A stretch of 13,344 bases of DNA from an uncultured Candidatus Melainabacteria bacterium (GTDB taxonomy: Bacteria; Cyanobacteriota; Vampirovibrionia; Gastranaerophilales; Gastranaerophilaceae): positions 1-13,344 of the forward strand of contig CALAFU010000209.1 in the NCBI GenBank assembly GCA_937891325.1, in the 5' to 3' direction. The notes under the pieces were generated by a model. That model worked only from the letters and a program-made list of their open reading frames with translations. It was not told the origin of the DNA and ran no database searches. Each line of letters begins with the position of its first letter. The stretch's first letter is position 1. Shown here piece after piece: positions 6,743 to 13,227 of the stretch. The position numbers and the translations under genes were made by a program.

Positions 6743-7171
6743 TTATTTTAGTTTAACAAACATAGTTAAACTGTCGTTTTTGATGATTTCAACCTCTGAA
6801 CCTTCTAGAATTTCTTCGTCATTTAAAGTTCGAGCTTCCCAGCGTTCGCCATAGATTGAAATAGCTCCTTCGTTCTTGTTAATTGTTTTTATAGCTTTTG
6901 CAGTTTTGCCGATGTATTGACCTTCCATACCTGTTTCTTGTTCTTTTGTAGCTTTTTGATTTTTAGACAAAAGAGGTCTAAAAATTAAAAGTGAAACAAG
7001 TGAGCAAACGGCAAATAATGGCACTAACACTACTTTAGATGTTACCCAAACAGCTACAATTGCTGTAATGAATGCCCCAACAGACATACTTAAAAAGAAT
7101 GTGAATGGCATAAGCATTTCTAAAATTAGTGTTATAACTCCTGCACAAGCCCAAAATTGCCAAAGAGTCAT
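6743..7171 (-). CDS. NfeD-family membrane protein (short form)
   Basis: The protein is 142 aa: three hydrophobic segments in residues 5-67, then a soluble domain of about 60 residues (GMEGQYIGKTAKAIKTI, then SIYGERWEAR, then EVEIIKNDSLTMFVK) that matches the NfeD OB-fold (NfeDC). The length fits the short NfeD1b class, without the ClpP-like protease domain of the long form. NfeD proteins act with slipins, and the slipin gene follows 9 bp downstream. The gene starts 3 bp after the DUF1858 gene stop, so the three genes form a tight operon. Confidence 0.88.
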   Translation of the reverse strand: MTLWQFWACAGVITLILEMLMPFTFFLSMSVGAFITAIVAVWVTSKVVLVPLFAVCSLVSLLIFRPLLSKNQKATKEQETGMEGQYIGKTAKAIKTINKNEGAISIYGERWEARTLNDEEILEGSEVEIIKNDSLTMFVKLK

Positions 7172-7174
7172 TTA

Positions 7175-7378
7175 TTATTCTTCTCCTACTAGTTCATTCA
7201 TAGCGTCAACCATAGCGTCGATGTCGATGCCATGAACTTTAGCGCCAGCTTCTAAGTTTTCAAAGTGAGCTGCTGCGCATCCGATACAACCCATACCGAA
7301 TTTTTGGAATACTTCAACTGTTTCAGGGTGGTTTTGTACGATTTCCATAATACCCATATCTTTTGTAATTTTTGCCAT
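7175..7378 (-). CDS. DUF1858 small CxxC redox-disulfide protein
   Basis: The protein is 67 aa, matching the DUF1858 / hybrid-cluster-protein-associated domain (also at the ScdA N-terminus). It reads MGIMEIVQNHPETVEVFQKFG, then the motif MGCIGCAAAHFENLEAGAKV with Cys31 and Cys34, then HGIDIDAMVDAMNEL. The CxxC pair suggests disulfide or iron-sulfur chemistry; the exact role is not known. The SD AAGGAG is eight or nine bases before the ATG. It is the first gene of the operon with nfeD and the SPFH gene, an unusual partner for that pair. Confidence 0.92.
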   Translation of the reverse strand: MAKITKDMGIMEIVQNHPETVEVFQKFGMGCIGCAAAHFENLEAGAKVHGIDIDAMVDAMNELVGEE

Positions 7379-7432
7379 AATTATTTTCTCCTTATCCTTT
7401 GTGTTGACTTAATACAAAATATCATTAAACCT

Positions 7433-7461
7433 ATTCTACAAAATAATCATGAAAATGTAAA
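7433..7461 (-). promoter_or_regulatory. Promoter for the DUF1858-NfeD-SPFH operon
   Basis: On the minus strand TTTACA (7461-7456), 17 bp, then TAGAAT (7438-7433), about 55 bp before the DUF1858 ATG. Farther up (7480-7497) TTGACA and TTGACT occur as a direct repeat on the plus strand. They could serve the Q-rich gene, but I see no -10 at a proper distance. Confidence 0.6.
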
Positions 7462-7567
7462 TAAGATTAAAGATTAATTTTGACAAAAATGTTGACTTTT
7501 AAAAAATCGTCATTAAAAAGAGAACATAGGATACCACATAAGCAAGAGAGAAAAAGAGGATAAGATT

Positions 7568-8083
7568 ATGGAACAATTTTTAAGAAACTTTTTTAACAAC
7601 GATTCAGTATGTTTAGGTCTATGCGATTTACAACGTAAAATTGCAGGGGTAAGTTTTAACAACCCACCAGCACACATGCAAGCACCTGTTCATACTCCAC
7701 AACCGCAAGTATATCATCAAGCATACGCTCAAGCTTATGCTCAACAACAAGTTCAACCACAACCACAACAAAGAATGTCTTTATCTCAATATTTTGCACA
7801 ACAACAACGTGAATACGCTGCAAAACAAGCATACGCTTCACAAAAACAAACTATGGTTGCTCCACAACCTTCTCAAAATCCATATAGACAAGTTCAACAA
7901 CAAACTTTCCAACAATCTTTGAACCAACCACAACAAGCTCAAAGAACTGTTCACGTACAACAATCATCAAACGTAGAATCATATATTCAACAAAGACCTA
8001 CGCACTCTCAAGCTAAAACAACAACAATAATCAATGGAAATATGAAGAAAGTTATCTCAGCTGCAGTCCCTGCACGCAGATGA
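7568..8083 (+). CDS. Glutamine-rich, probably disordered protein (171 aa)
   Basis: Residues 1-34 form a plain N-terminal segment (MEQFLRNFFNNDSVCLGLCD) with Cys15 and Cys19. The middle (about 35-145) is low complexity, dominated by Gln with Pro, Ala, Tyr and Ser; 38 of 171 residues are Gln by my count. It ends in a basic tail, KKVISAAVPARR. There is no signal peptide or membrane helix. A good SD (AGAGGA, 7-8 bases to ATG) and terminators at 8090-8162 support expression. The minus-strand and frame-shifted ORFs over the same bases are shadows of the CAA-rich codons. I do not recognise a family; a phase-separating or surface/adhesive role is possible but not shown. Confidence 0.8.
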   Translation: MEQFLRNFFNNDSVCLGLCDLQRKIAGVSFNNPPAHMQAPVHTPQPQVYHQAYAQAYAQQQVQPQPQQRMSLSQYFAQQQREYAAKQAYASQKQTMVAPQPSQNPYRQVQQQTFQQSLNQPQQAQRTVHVQQSSNVESYIQQRPTHSQAKTTTIINGNMKKVISAAVPARR

Positions 8084-8089
8084 TTGTTT

Positions 8090-8118
8090 CAGGCGGGCAA
8101 CCATGCACTGCCTGCCTG
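8090..8118 (+). terminator. Hairpin just after the Q-rich gene
   Basis: CAGGCGGGCA (8090-8099) pairs with TGCCTGCCTG (8109-8118) at 9 of 10 positions, with a 9-nt loop, followed by TGTTTCT. It is a likely first terminator for the plus-strand gene that ends at 8083, though the U-tract is weak. Confidence 0.55.
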
Positions 8119-8130
8119 TGTTTCTAAAAC

Positions 8131-8162
8131 GAAGCGCCGATTGCATTTGCAATCGGCGCTTC
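8131..8162. terminator. Bidirectional hairpin between the Q-rich gene and the second fliR
   Basis: GAAGCGCCGATTGC (8131-8144) pairs perfectly with 8149-8162 (14 bp, 4-nt loop). The plus side has a GCAGTTTT tail and the minus side GTTTTAG. It lies between two convergent genes, 6 bp beyond the stop of the second fliR, and probably serves both. Confidence 0.75.
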
Positions 8163-8168
8163 GCAGTT

Positions 8169-8948
8169 TTAAATAATATGTGAGAAAGTATTAAAGTAAT
8201 CTGAAATAACGTTTATAAGCATTGGCAAAATCCACATTAGAATTGCCGCACCAAAAACGGGTTTGAATAGGAAGGACAATTGGAAAACGTTTACTTGCGG
8301 TGCAGTTTTTGAAATTACACCCAAGATGATATCTTGTCCTAAAGTTGCTAAAAGTACGGGGGACGCAATTTGAAGCCCCATGTATAAAACGTTTGATGAC
8401 AAACTTATCAAATAATCCATATTTACAAGTTTGTTTAGTGGGATTGTACTTGCGTAAATCGGAAATATTTCAAAACTTTTGTCTATTGCTTGAAACAACC
8501 AATAAGCACCGCCGATTTGTAAGAAAATTACAATACCTAAAACACCGAAAAATCTACCTAAAATAGAAACTTGGCTTGAGGTTGTAGGGTCTAAAACCAT
8601 TGCTGAAGATAAACCCATTTGCATATTAATCATATCGCCACCGGCTTCAATAGCAGCAAGAATTAATTGTGCCATATAGCCGATAATCATACCGGCAGCA
8701 GCGTTTAGAAGTAATGCTAAAAGTAAATCACCATGAGCAGGTTGACCTTGTGGATTTACTAATGGTAAGAAAATTAGTGTCAAAAGGAAGGATAAACCTA
8801 ATTTCACCAACCCTGGTATTTCTTTTCTATTTAAAACAGGTGCAAATCTTACAAAACCCAACATTCTGGCAAAGATTACTAGCCCACCGCACATATTGGC
8901 GATGAACCCAGGAATCAATGAATTAAGTTGTGTAATGAAGCCTTCCAT
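8169..8948 (-). CDS. Second FliR/SctT-family export-gate protein
   Basis: This 259-aa polytopic protein is of the FliR/SctT family. It has an ARMLGFVRFAPVL segment near residue 27, the MQMGLSSAMVLDP motif near residue 109 (shared with FliR), and KTAPQVNVFQLSFLFKP near residue 214, followed by a last membrane helix. It is the last gene of the second cluster, with 2 bp between it and the fliQ homologue upstream. Its sequence differs clearly from the fliR at 251-1033. Its own residues do not decide between FliR and SctT, so the role is inferred from its neighbours. Confidence 0.85.
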   Translation of the reverse strand: MEGFITQLNSLIPGFIANMCGGLVIFARMLGFVRFAPVLNRKEIPGLVKLGLSFLLTLIFLPLVNPQGQPAHGDLLLALLLNAAAGMIIGYMAQLILAAIEAGGDMINMQMGLSSAMVLDPTTSSQVSILGRFFGVLGIVIFLQIGGAYWLFQAIDKSFEIFPIYASTIPLNKLVNMDYLISLSSNVLYMGLQIASPVLLATLGQDIILGVISKTAPQVNVFQLSFLFKPVFGAAILMWILPMLINVISDYFNTFSHII

Positions 8949-8950
8949 AG

Positions 8951-9457
8951 TTATTGATTGTTGTACCTATTCATAATTTTTTGAGTTTCCATAAAGTCTG
9001 TTTTTGGTTCCATTACGCCAGATGCCTTGTCATAACGTTTAAATTGGTCTTTGCCATGTCTGTTATAACCTGGTTTTCCACTAGTCATACGTTTAAATTC
9101 ATCTTTGTCTGGCTTTTTAAATTGATCTTGCATTTCATTTGCAAAAGGTCTTGTGTATTTGTAATAATCAGCAGGCAAAACGTAAGTGTCGTTTTTAGGT
9201 ACAACATTGAACGCCAAAGCCATACCGTCTGTGAATAGATTTGATAAAATTCTAACAAATCCAACACCGCCGATTACAATTACAAGGAATACAGCTAAAA
9301 TTTTAGGTGCTGCGGCAATAGTTTGTTCTTGAACTTGGGTTACGGCTTGCAAAATACCTACAACAAGACCGATACCAGCGGCTACAAGTACGCAAGGCAT
9401 TGAGATTGAAAGCATTACGACAAAACCTCTTGCCATATATTCCATTAACATTTCCAT
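8951..9457 (-). CDS. Second FliQ/SctS-family protein with a long soluble tail
   Basis: Residues 1-86 are FliQ/SctS-like, with two membrane helices and LSISMPCVLVAAGIG near residue 16, then ILQAVTQVQEQT (35-46). The SMP..LVAA and Q.QEQT pattern is closer to injectisome SctS than to flagellar FliQ. Residues 87-168 are an extra, basic, polar tail with a loose internal repeat (DQFKKPDKDEFKR at 111-123 and KDQFKRYDK at 136-144). Family members are usually about 85-90 aa, so the protein is nearly twice the normal size. The SD AGAGGT is well placed. R2 separates it from the fliP homologue. Confidence 0.88.
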   Translation of the reverse strand: MEMLMEYMARGFVVMLSISMPCVLVAAGIGLVVGILQAVTQVQEQTIAAAPKILAVFLVIVIGGVGFVRILSNLFTDGMALAFNVVPKNDTYVLPADYYKYTRPFANEMQDQFKKPDKDEFKRMTSGKPGYNRHGKDQFKRYDKASGVMEPKTDFMETQKIMNRYNNQ

Positions 9458-9473
9458 AGTTTTTACCTCTTTT

Positions 9474-9568
9474 ATAGTCTATAAGTCTTTAAGTGAATAA
9501 GTCAATTACAATTAAATTGATTTTTTAATATAGATAGACTTATCGTCTTAACTCTTATTGTCTTAAAG
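9474..9568. repeat. Intergenic octamer-arm palindromic repeat, copy R2
   Basis: The left arm has CTATAAG, CTTTAAG and GAATAAG at an 8-bp pitch. The right arm (AGACTTATCGTCTTAACTC..) is its inverted counterpart, with CTTA(T/A) at 7-8 bp steps. The core between them is AT-rich. It fills almost the whole gap between the second fliP and fliQ. Confidence 0.8.
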
Positions 9569-9573
9569 CTCTT

Positions 9574-10215
9574 TTAGTTATAACTTTGTACCAGACCCTG
9601 AACAATCAATGCCCAGCCGTCAACCGCAATAAAGATAAGCAGTTTGAACGGTAAAGAAATGATTGTTGGTGATAACATGAACATACCTAGTGCTAACAAG
9701 ATGTTTGCTACAACCAAGTCTAATACGATAAATGGTACGAATACAATGAAACCAATTTCAAAAGCTGTCTTCAATTCACTGATGATGTAAGCTGGAGCAA
9801 CTTGCCAAATTGTAATTTCATCTGGACTTTCAGGTCTGTCGTTGCCTGAAAGTTCTATAAAGAATGCTAAATCCGTTTCGCGGGTTTGTTTTAGCATAAA
9901 TTCTTTCAACGGTTTAGAACCTTTTTCGATAGCTACGATTAAGTTCTTTGTTTGTTTGTAAGGTGCTTGACCTTGTTCATAACATTGTTGGAATACAGGT
10001 CCCATAGTGTAGAATGTCAAAATCATAGATAAACCGATGATTACAATTGACGGTGGAACTGATTGTGTACCCATCGCAGTTTTTAGCATTGAAAATACGA
10101 TGATAAATCTTAAAAAACTTGTCATACAAGCGAATACAAACGGCAATATCGAAAACATTGACATTACCAAAAGCATTTGTATAACGGGATTTATATCCTT
10201 AAAAATGTCTGACAT
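9574..10215 (-). CDS. Second FliP-family protein with SctR-like residues
   Basis: The protein is 213 aa, with no signal peptide (starts MSDIFKDINPV). It has the family features MTSFLRFIIVFSMLKTAMGT near residue 30 and a C-terminal PFKLLIFIAVDGWALIVQG. In the conserved stretch AFEIGFIVFVPFIVLDLVVA, NILLALGMFMLSP, it has EIGF, LDLVVANILLALGM and LSP, as in SctR. The flagellar FliP at 1328-2092 has KIGF and MFLPP at these places. It should form the core pentamer of a type III export gate. A SD-like AAGG lies upstream of ATG 10215. fliO lies 26 bp upstream in the same direction. Confidence 0.88.
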   Translation of the reverse strand: MSDIFKDINPVIQMLLVMSMFSILPFVFACMTSFLRFIIVFSMLKTAMGTQSVPPSIVIIGLSMILTFYTMGPVFQQCYEQGQAPYKQTKNLIVAIEKGSKPLKEFMLKQTRETDLAFFIELSGNDRPESPDEITIWQVAPAYIISELKTAFEIGFIVFVPFIVLDLVVANILLALGMFMLSPTIISLPFKLLIFIAVDGWALIVQGLVQSYN

Positions 10216-10241
10216 ACTATTTCTACCTTCTTTTTAACCTA

Positions 10242-10571
10242 TTAATAATTTACACCTTGTTCTTCTAAATTAGCTTTGTCAATTTCATCTAATTCGTTAG
10301 TATCATTTGTAACTAAGTTGTTAGAGTCTAATTTAGAAATTAAAGTTGTTCTTTCTAAATCTGCTGCAATCAAAAAGCGTTCGTTGCCGGCTTTAATGAT
10401 GTACAGAGTTTTTCTTGAAGACAAGCCTAAACCGTCTTCAATTGATAACAACCCTTTTTTGTTGCCTGTAAAGTTAGTTATCGCAAACTTTTTATATGCA
10501 AATAGAGCGAAACAGATTAGCCCTATCATTGCCATTGTGTATACTGTGAAATTTAAAATGTAGTGTCCCAT
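10242..10571 (-). CDS. fliO: FliO-family export-gate assembly protein
   Basis: The protein is 109 aa, with one N-terminal membrane helix (about 5-26). A FliO-type domain follows: the block DGLGLSSRKTLYIIKAGNERF near residue 46, then LIAADLERTTLISKL. The acidic end is NLEEQGVNY. In flagella FliO is a chaperone that stabilises FliP during assembly of the gate. It is generally absent from injectisomes, so its place beside a SctR-like gene is notable. The SD AAAGGA is well placed. R3 lies between it and the SPOA gene upstream. Confidence 0.85.
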   Translation of the reverse strand: MGHYILNFTVYTMAMIGLICFALFAYKKFAITNFTGNKKGLLSIEDGLGLSSRKTLYIIKAGNERFLIAADLERTTLISKLDSNNLVTNDTNELDEIDKANLEEQGVNY

Positions 10572-10599
10572 TTGTTATTCCTTTAATGATTTTTTATTT

Positions 10600-10696
10600 A
10601 AAGTCTATAAGCGGTTAAGCCCTTAAGTGGATAAGTCGAATTACAATCGATTATAAATAGACTTATAGCCTTAATTCTTATAGGCTTAATGTCTTT
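10600..10696. repeat. Intergenic octamer-arm palindromic repeat, copy R3
   Basis: Octamers CTATAAG, CGGTTAAG, CCCTTAAG and TGGATAAG run up the left arm. The right arm (ACTTATAGCCTTAATTC..) runs down with the same pitch, giving an imperfect foldback of roughly 38 bp per arm around GTCGAATTACAATCG. It fills the gap between fliO and the SPOA gene and ends one base before that gene's stop codon (TAG at 10700-10698). Confidence 0.82.
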
Positions 10697-10697
10697 A

Positions 10698-11897
10698 CTA
10701 GATATCTTCGTCATCAAGTTCAAAATCGCTGTAATCGAAATCTTCGTCGCCTTGACCTTCTTCCATAGGCATATCGCCCATTTCTTGCATAGGTTCGCCA
10801 ACCATTTCGTCTTGATGCATTTCAACATCGCTGTCAGGAATTGGCATTTCTTGTTGCATTTCTGGCATTGGTTGAGGTTCTGGTGTAGACGGTGCATCAG
10901 CGAAAATGTGGTTAATTTTCACGCCATAGCGATCGTTTACGATAACAAGTTCGCCTGTTGCAATTGTTTTTTCTTCAACTTTTAGCGTAATGTTGTTGTT
11001 GTAAACAGAGCCGATATCTACAACTAAACCGTCTTCGATATTTTTTAATTCGCCCAAAGAAATTTTTACCTTGTCGAATTCTGCGCCCATTTCCACCTGA
11101 ATACTATCCCAAAGGTTTGCTGGTGGCATATTTGAAGCCATTTCTTCTTCTCCTCCGTTATCTACTGATATAATTAATGCTGGGTTAGGGGCTATCCTAA
11201 AATCTCTTGAGTAGCCCATATATCGCAAATTCATAAGCTGAATGTTGCTGTTGTCTAAAACTACAATGTCTTCGACTTCTAATGATTTTAAATCTTGTAC
11301 TGTGAAACTTGTTGAACCTACTGATATGTCAACATCTACTAAACTACCTAAGAAAGAGTCGTTAGAGAATTTTTGTTCTCCTACTTGAATTTCTTGCGGA
11401 TTGATTAAAGTGTTTGGAAATGAAACGATAACTTTACCACATCTTCCAGATTCTTCATCTTTAATCATGAAAGTTAAATGCACTGTGTCGAATTTTTTTA
11501 CTGTGCCGTCGTATTGTTGTGGTGCAAAGTTAGAACTTATAAAATTATATAAATTATCGTTATAAGCCGTTACTAATTTTGCTTCAAGTTCTGTAATTTG
11601 GTTGATTTGAAACGCTTTTTTAGAAGGTCCTAAACTTCTTTCTAAGATTACTCTAACGGCTTTGTCAGAGCTTCTGATATAAACCTCGTTTTTGGCATCA
11701 ACCTTAATTTTGGTAACAAAATAGCTATCATCTTGGAAAAGAGCGTTCATATTTTGACTGACAGAAACAAGTTTGAAGTGTAACCCGCCTAAAAGAAAAT
11801 CGTCAGACGCGCCTTGTAGTGCATTGTTGAATGCACTATCAAACCAGCTGAATTCAGCCAATAATTTTTTTGTACTTGTACTTAACGCTTCTGTCAT
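10698..11897 (-). CDS. Dual-SPOA FliM/FliN-SctQ-like C-ring protein
   Basis: The protein is 399 aa. The N-terminal region (1-175) is not recognisable in detail. Two SPOA (FliN/FliM C-terminal-type) domains are suggested: about 183-246 (LVDVDISVGSTSFTVQDLKS, EVEDIVVLD) and about 263-331 (WDSIQVEMGAEFDKVKISLG, DGLVVDIGS, TGELVIVNDRYGVKI). An acidic, Met/Pro/Glu-rich tail of about 65 residues follows (335-399, ending SDFELDDEDI). Two SPOA domains in one protein fit SctQ/SpaO. Flagellar FliM has one SPOA domain, a CheC-like middle and an N-terminal chemotaxis motif, which I do not see here. It is the first gene of the second cluster. The ATG is preceded by a less than ideal AAGGGA. Confidence 0.75.
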   Translation of the reverse strand: MTEALSTSTKKLLAEFSWFDSAFNNALQGASDDFLLGGLHFKLVSVSQNMNALFQDDSYFVTKIKVDAKNEVYIRSSDKAVRVILERSLGPSKKAFQINQITELEAKLVTAYNDNLYNFISSNFAPQQYDGTVKKFDTVHLTFMIKDEESGRCGKVIVSFPNTLINPQEIQVGEQKFSNDSFLGSLVDVDISVGSTSFTVQDLKSLEVEDIVVLDNSNIQLMNLRYMGYSRDFRIAPNPALIISVDNGGEEEMASNMPPANLWDSIQVEMGAEFDKVKISLGELKNIEDGLVVDIGSVYNNNITLKVEEKTIATGELVIVNDRYGVKINHIFADAPSTPEPQPMPEMQQEMPIPDSDVEMHQDEMVGEPMQEMGDMPMEEGQGDEDFDYSDFELDDEDI

Positions 11898-11938
11898 TCC
11901 CCGTAAGTCCCTTTTGGGTTTAACTTATTACTTTCCCG

Positions 11939-11965
11939 TTTATAGCATAATTGTATTTCTGTAAA
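11939..11965 (-). promoter_or_regulatory. Possible promoter for the second export-gate cluster
   Basis: On the minus strand TTTACA (11965-11960) and TATAAA (11944-11939), 15 bp apart. A TGC just ahead of the -10 gives an extended -10 (TGNTATAAA) that could offset the short spacing. It is about 40 bp before the SPOA gene start. Confidence 0.45.
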
Positions 11966-11992
11966 GTGGCATCATTCGTTTAGAGGATTTTA

Positions 11993-12110
11993 TTAGACTT
12001 TAAGTCAATAAGCAGTTAAGTGTATAAGTCGAACTATGATTAAAATGACCATTCGATAATAAATGACTTATCGTCTTATCGCCTTAACCCTTATAGCCTT
12101 TTCGTCTCAA
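11993..12110. repeat. Intergenic octamer-arm palindromic repeat, copy R4
   Basis: The left arm has CTTTAAG, CAATAAG, CAGTTAAG, TGTATAAG at exact 8-bp spacing. The right arm has CTTATCGT, CTTATCGC, CTTAACCC, TTATAGCC. The core GTCGAACTATGATTAAAA..TAATAAATGACTTAT is the longest in the window. It sits between the divergent promoters of the SPOA gene and the aldolase gene. Confidence 0.82.
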
Positions 12111-12125
12111 TGCTTTCAAGAACTA

Positions 12126-12153
12126 TTGCATTAATAATTTTTTGTAATACAAT
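12126..12153 (+). promoter_or_regulatory. Promoter for fructose-bisphosphate aldolase
   Basis: TTGCAT (12126-12131), 16 bp, then TACAAT (12148-12153), with a predicted start near 12160, about 35 bp before the ATG. The SD (AAAGGAGA) lies at the right distance. Confidence 0.6.
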
Positions 12154-12194
12154 TATGGCGTAGATATACTTTTACAAACAAAAGGAGAACTCAA

Positions 12195-13154
12195 ATGAGT
12201 GAAAGAAAATTAGTAGGAACAGAAGAAATGTTCAAAAAAGCATTAGCTGGCGGTTATGCTATCGGTGCTTACAACGTTAACAACATGGAAATTTTACAAG
12301 GTATTGCAGAAGCAGCTGAAGAAACTCGTTCACCAATCATCTTACAAGTTTCAGCAGGTGCTAGAAAATACGCTAACCAAACATACTTAATCAAATTAGT
12401 TGAAGCAGCATTAGCTACAACAACAGTACCTATCGCATTACACTTAGACCACGGTGCAGACTTCGAAATTTGTAAAGCTTGTATCGACGGTGGTTTCTCA
12501 TCAGTAATGATTGATGGTTCAAGATTCCCATTCGAAGAAAACGTAGCAGTTACTAAGAAAGTAGTTGAATACGCTCACGAAAGAGGAGTTTCAGTAGAAG
12601 CTGAACTTGGTAAATTAGCTGGTGTTGAAGATGACGTTAAAGTATCAGACAAAGATGCTAAATATACAAATGTTCACGAAGCAGTTGAATTCGTAAAACA
12701 AACAGGTTGTGACTCATTAGCAATCGCTATTGGTACTTCACACGGTGCTTACAAATTCAAAGGTGAAGCTAAATTAGACTTCGACAGATTAAAAGAAATT
12801 AAAGATGCATTAAAAGAAGCTGGTTTTGGTGATTACCCAATCGTATTACACGGTTCTTCATCAGTACCAAAAGAATTCGTAGAAAAATGTAACAAATTCG
12901 GTGGTAACTTACCAGATGCACAAGGTGTTCCAGAAGATATGTTAAACTACGCTTCTAAACACGGTGTAGCTAAAATCAACATCGATACAGACTTACGTTT
13001 AGCTATGACTTCAACTATCAGAGAATTCTTCATCGAACACCCTGAAAAATTCGACCCACGTGAATACATGGGACCTGGTAGAACAGCAGTTAAAGAAATG
13101 GTTATGCACAAAATGAGAGACGTATTAGGAACAGCTGGTCACGCTGATGACTAA
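12195..13154 (+). CDS. fba: Class II fructose-bisphosphate aldolase
   Basis: This zinc-dependent glycolytic/gluconeogenic enzyme interconverts fructose 1,6-bisphosphate with dihydroxyacetone phosphate and glyceraldehyde 3-phosphate in the cytoplasm. The protein is 319 aa. It has the class II blocks: GAYNVNN near residue 24; HLDHG at 83-87 with Asp85 (likely catalytic) and His86 (likely metal ligand); VMIDGSRFPFEENV near residue 104; EAELG with Glu137; TSHGAYKF with His183; LHGSSS with His219; NIDTDLR near 262. These residue roles are by analogy to family members. A strong SD and A/T-ended codons fit high expression. It is a single-gene unit with its own promoter and terminator. A tagatose-bisphosphate aldolase is a less likely alternative. 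Confidence 0.95.
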   Translation: MSERKLVGTEEMFKKALAGGYAIGAYNVNNMEILQGIAEAAEETRSPIILQVSAGARKYANQTYLIKLVEAALATTTVPIALHLDHGADFEICKACIDGGFSSVMIDGSRFPFEENVAVTKKVVEYAHERGVSVEAELGKLAGVEDDVKVSDKDAKYTNVHEAVEFVKQTGCDSLAIAIGTSHGAYKFKGEAKLDFDRLKEIKDALKEAGFGDYPIVLHGSSSVPKEFVEKCNKFGGNLPDAQGVPEDMLNYASKHGVAKINIDTDLRLAMTSTIREFFIEHPEKFDPREYMGPGRTAVKEMVMHKMRDVLGTAGHADD

Positions 13155-13184
13155 TTCATAACTCAATAAAGCTTATAAACATTG

Positions 13185-13221
13185 AAAAAGGTTGAAGAGA
13201 GAAATCCATTCAACCTTTTTT
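13185..13221 (+). terminator. Terminator after fba
   Basis: AAAAAGGTTGAA (13185-13196) pairs perfectly with TTCAACCTTTTT (13209-13220) around a 12-nt loop, with a T-run included, 31 bp after the aldolase stop. Confidence 0.85.
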
Positions 13222-13227
13222 GTTAAA

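Noticed and set aside
7656..7922. Open frames on the minus strand and in another plus frame over the Q-rich gene
   Set aside because: They are shadows of CAA-rich codons; the frame with SD and conventional ends is the one reported.
10598..10985. Minus- and plus-strand ORFs over the 3' end of the SPOA gene
   Set aside because: They overlap a well supported gene, and the minus one runs into R3; no SD or family likeness.
9474..12110. CRISPR arrays in the repeated stretches
   Set aside because: The repeats are degenerate 8-bp units arranged as foldback arms, without uniform repeats of 25-40 bp and unique spacers.
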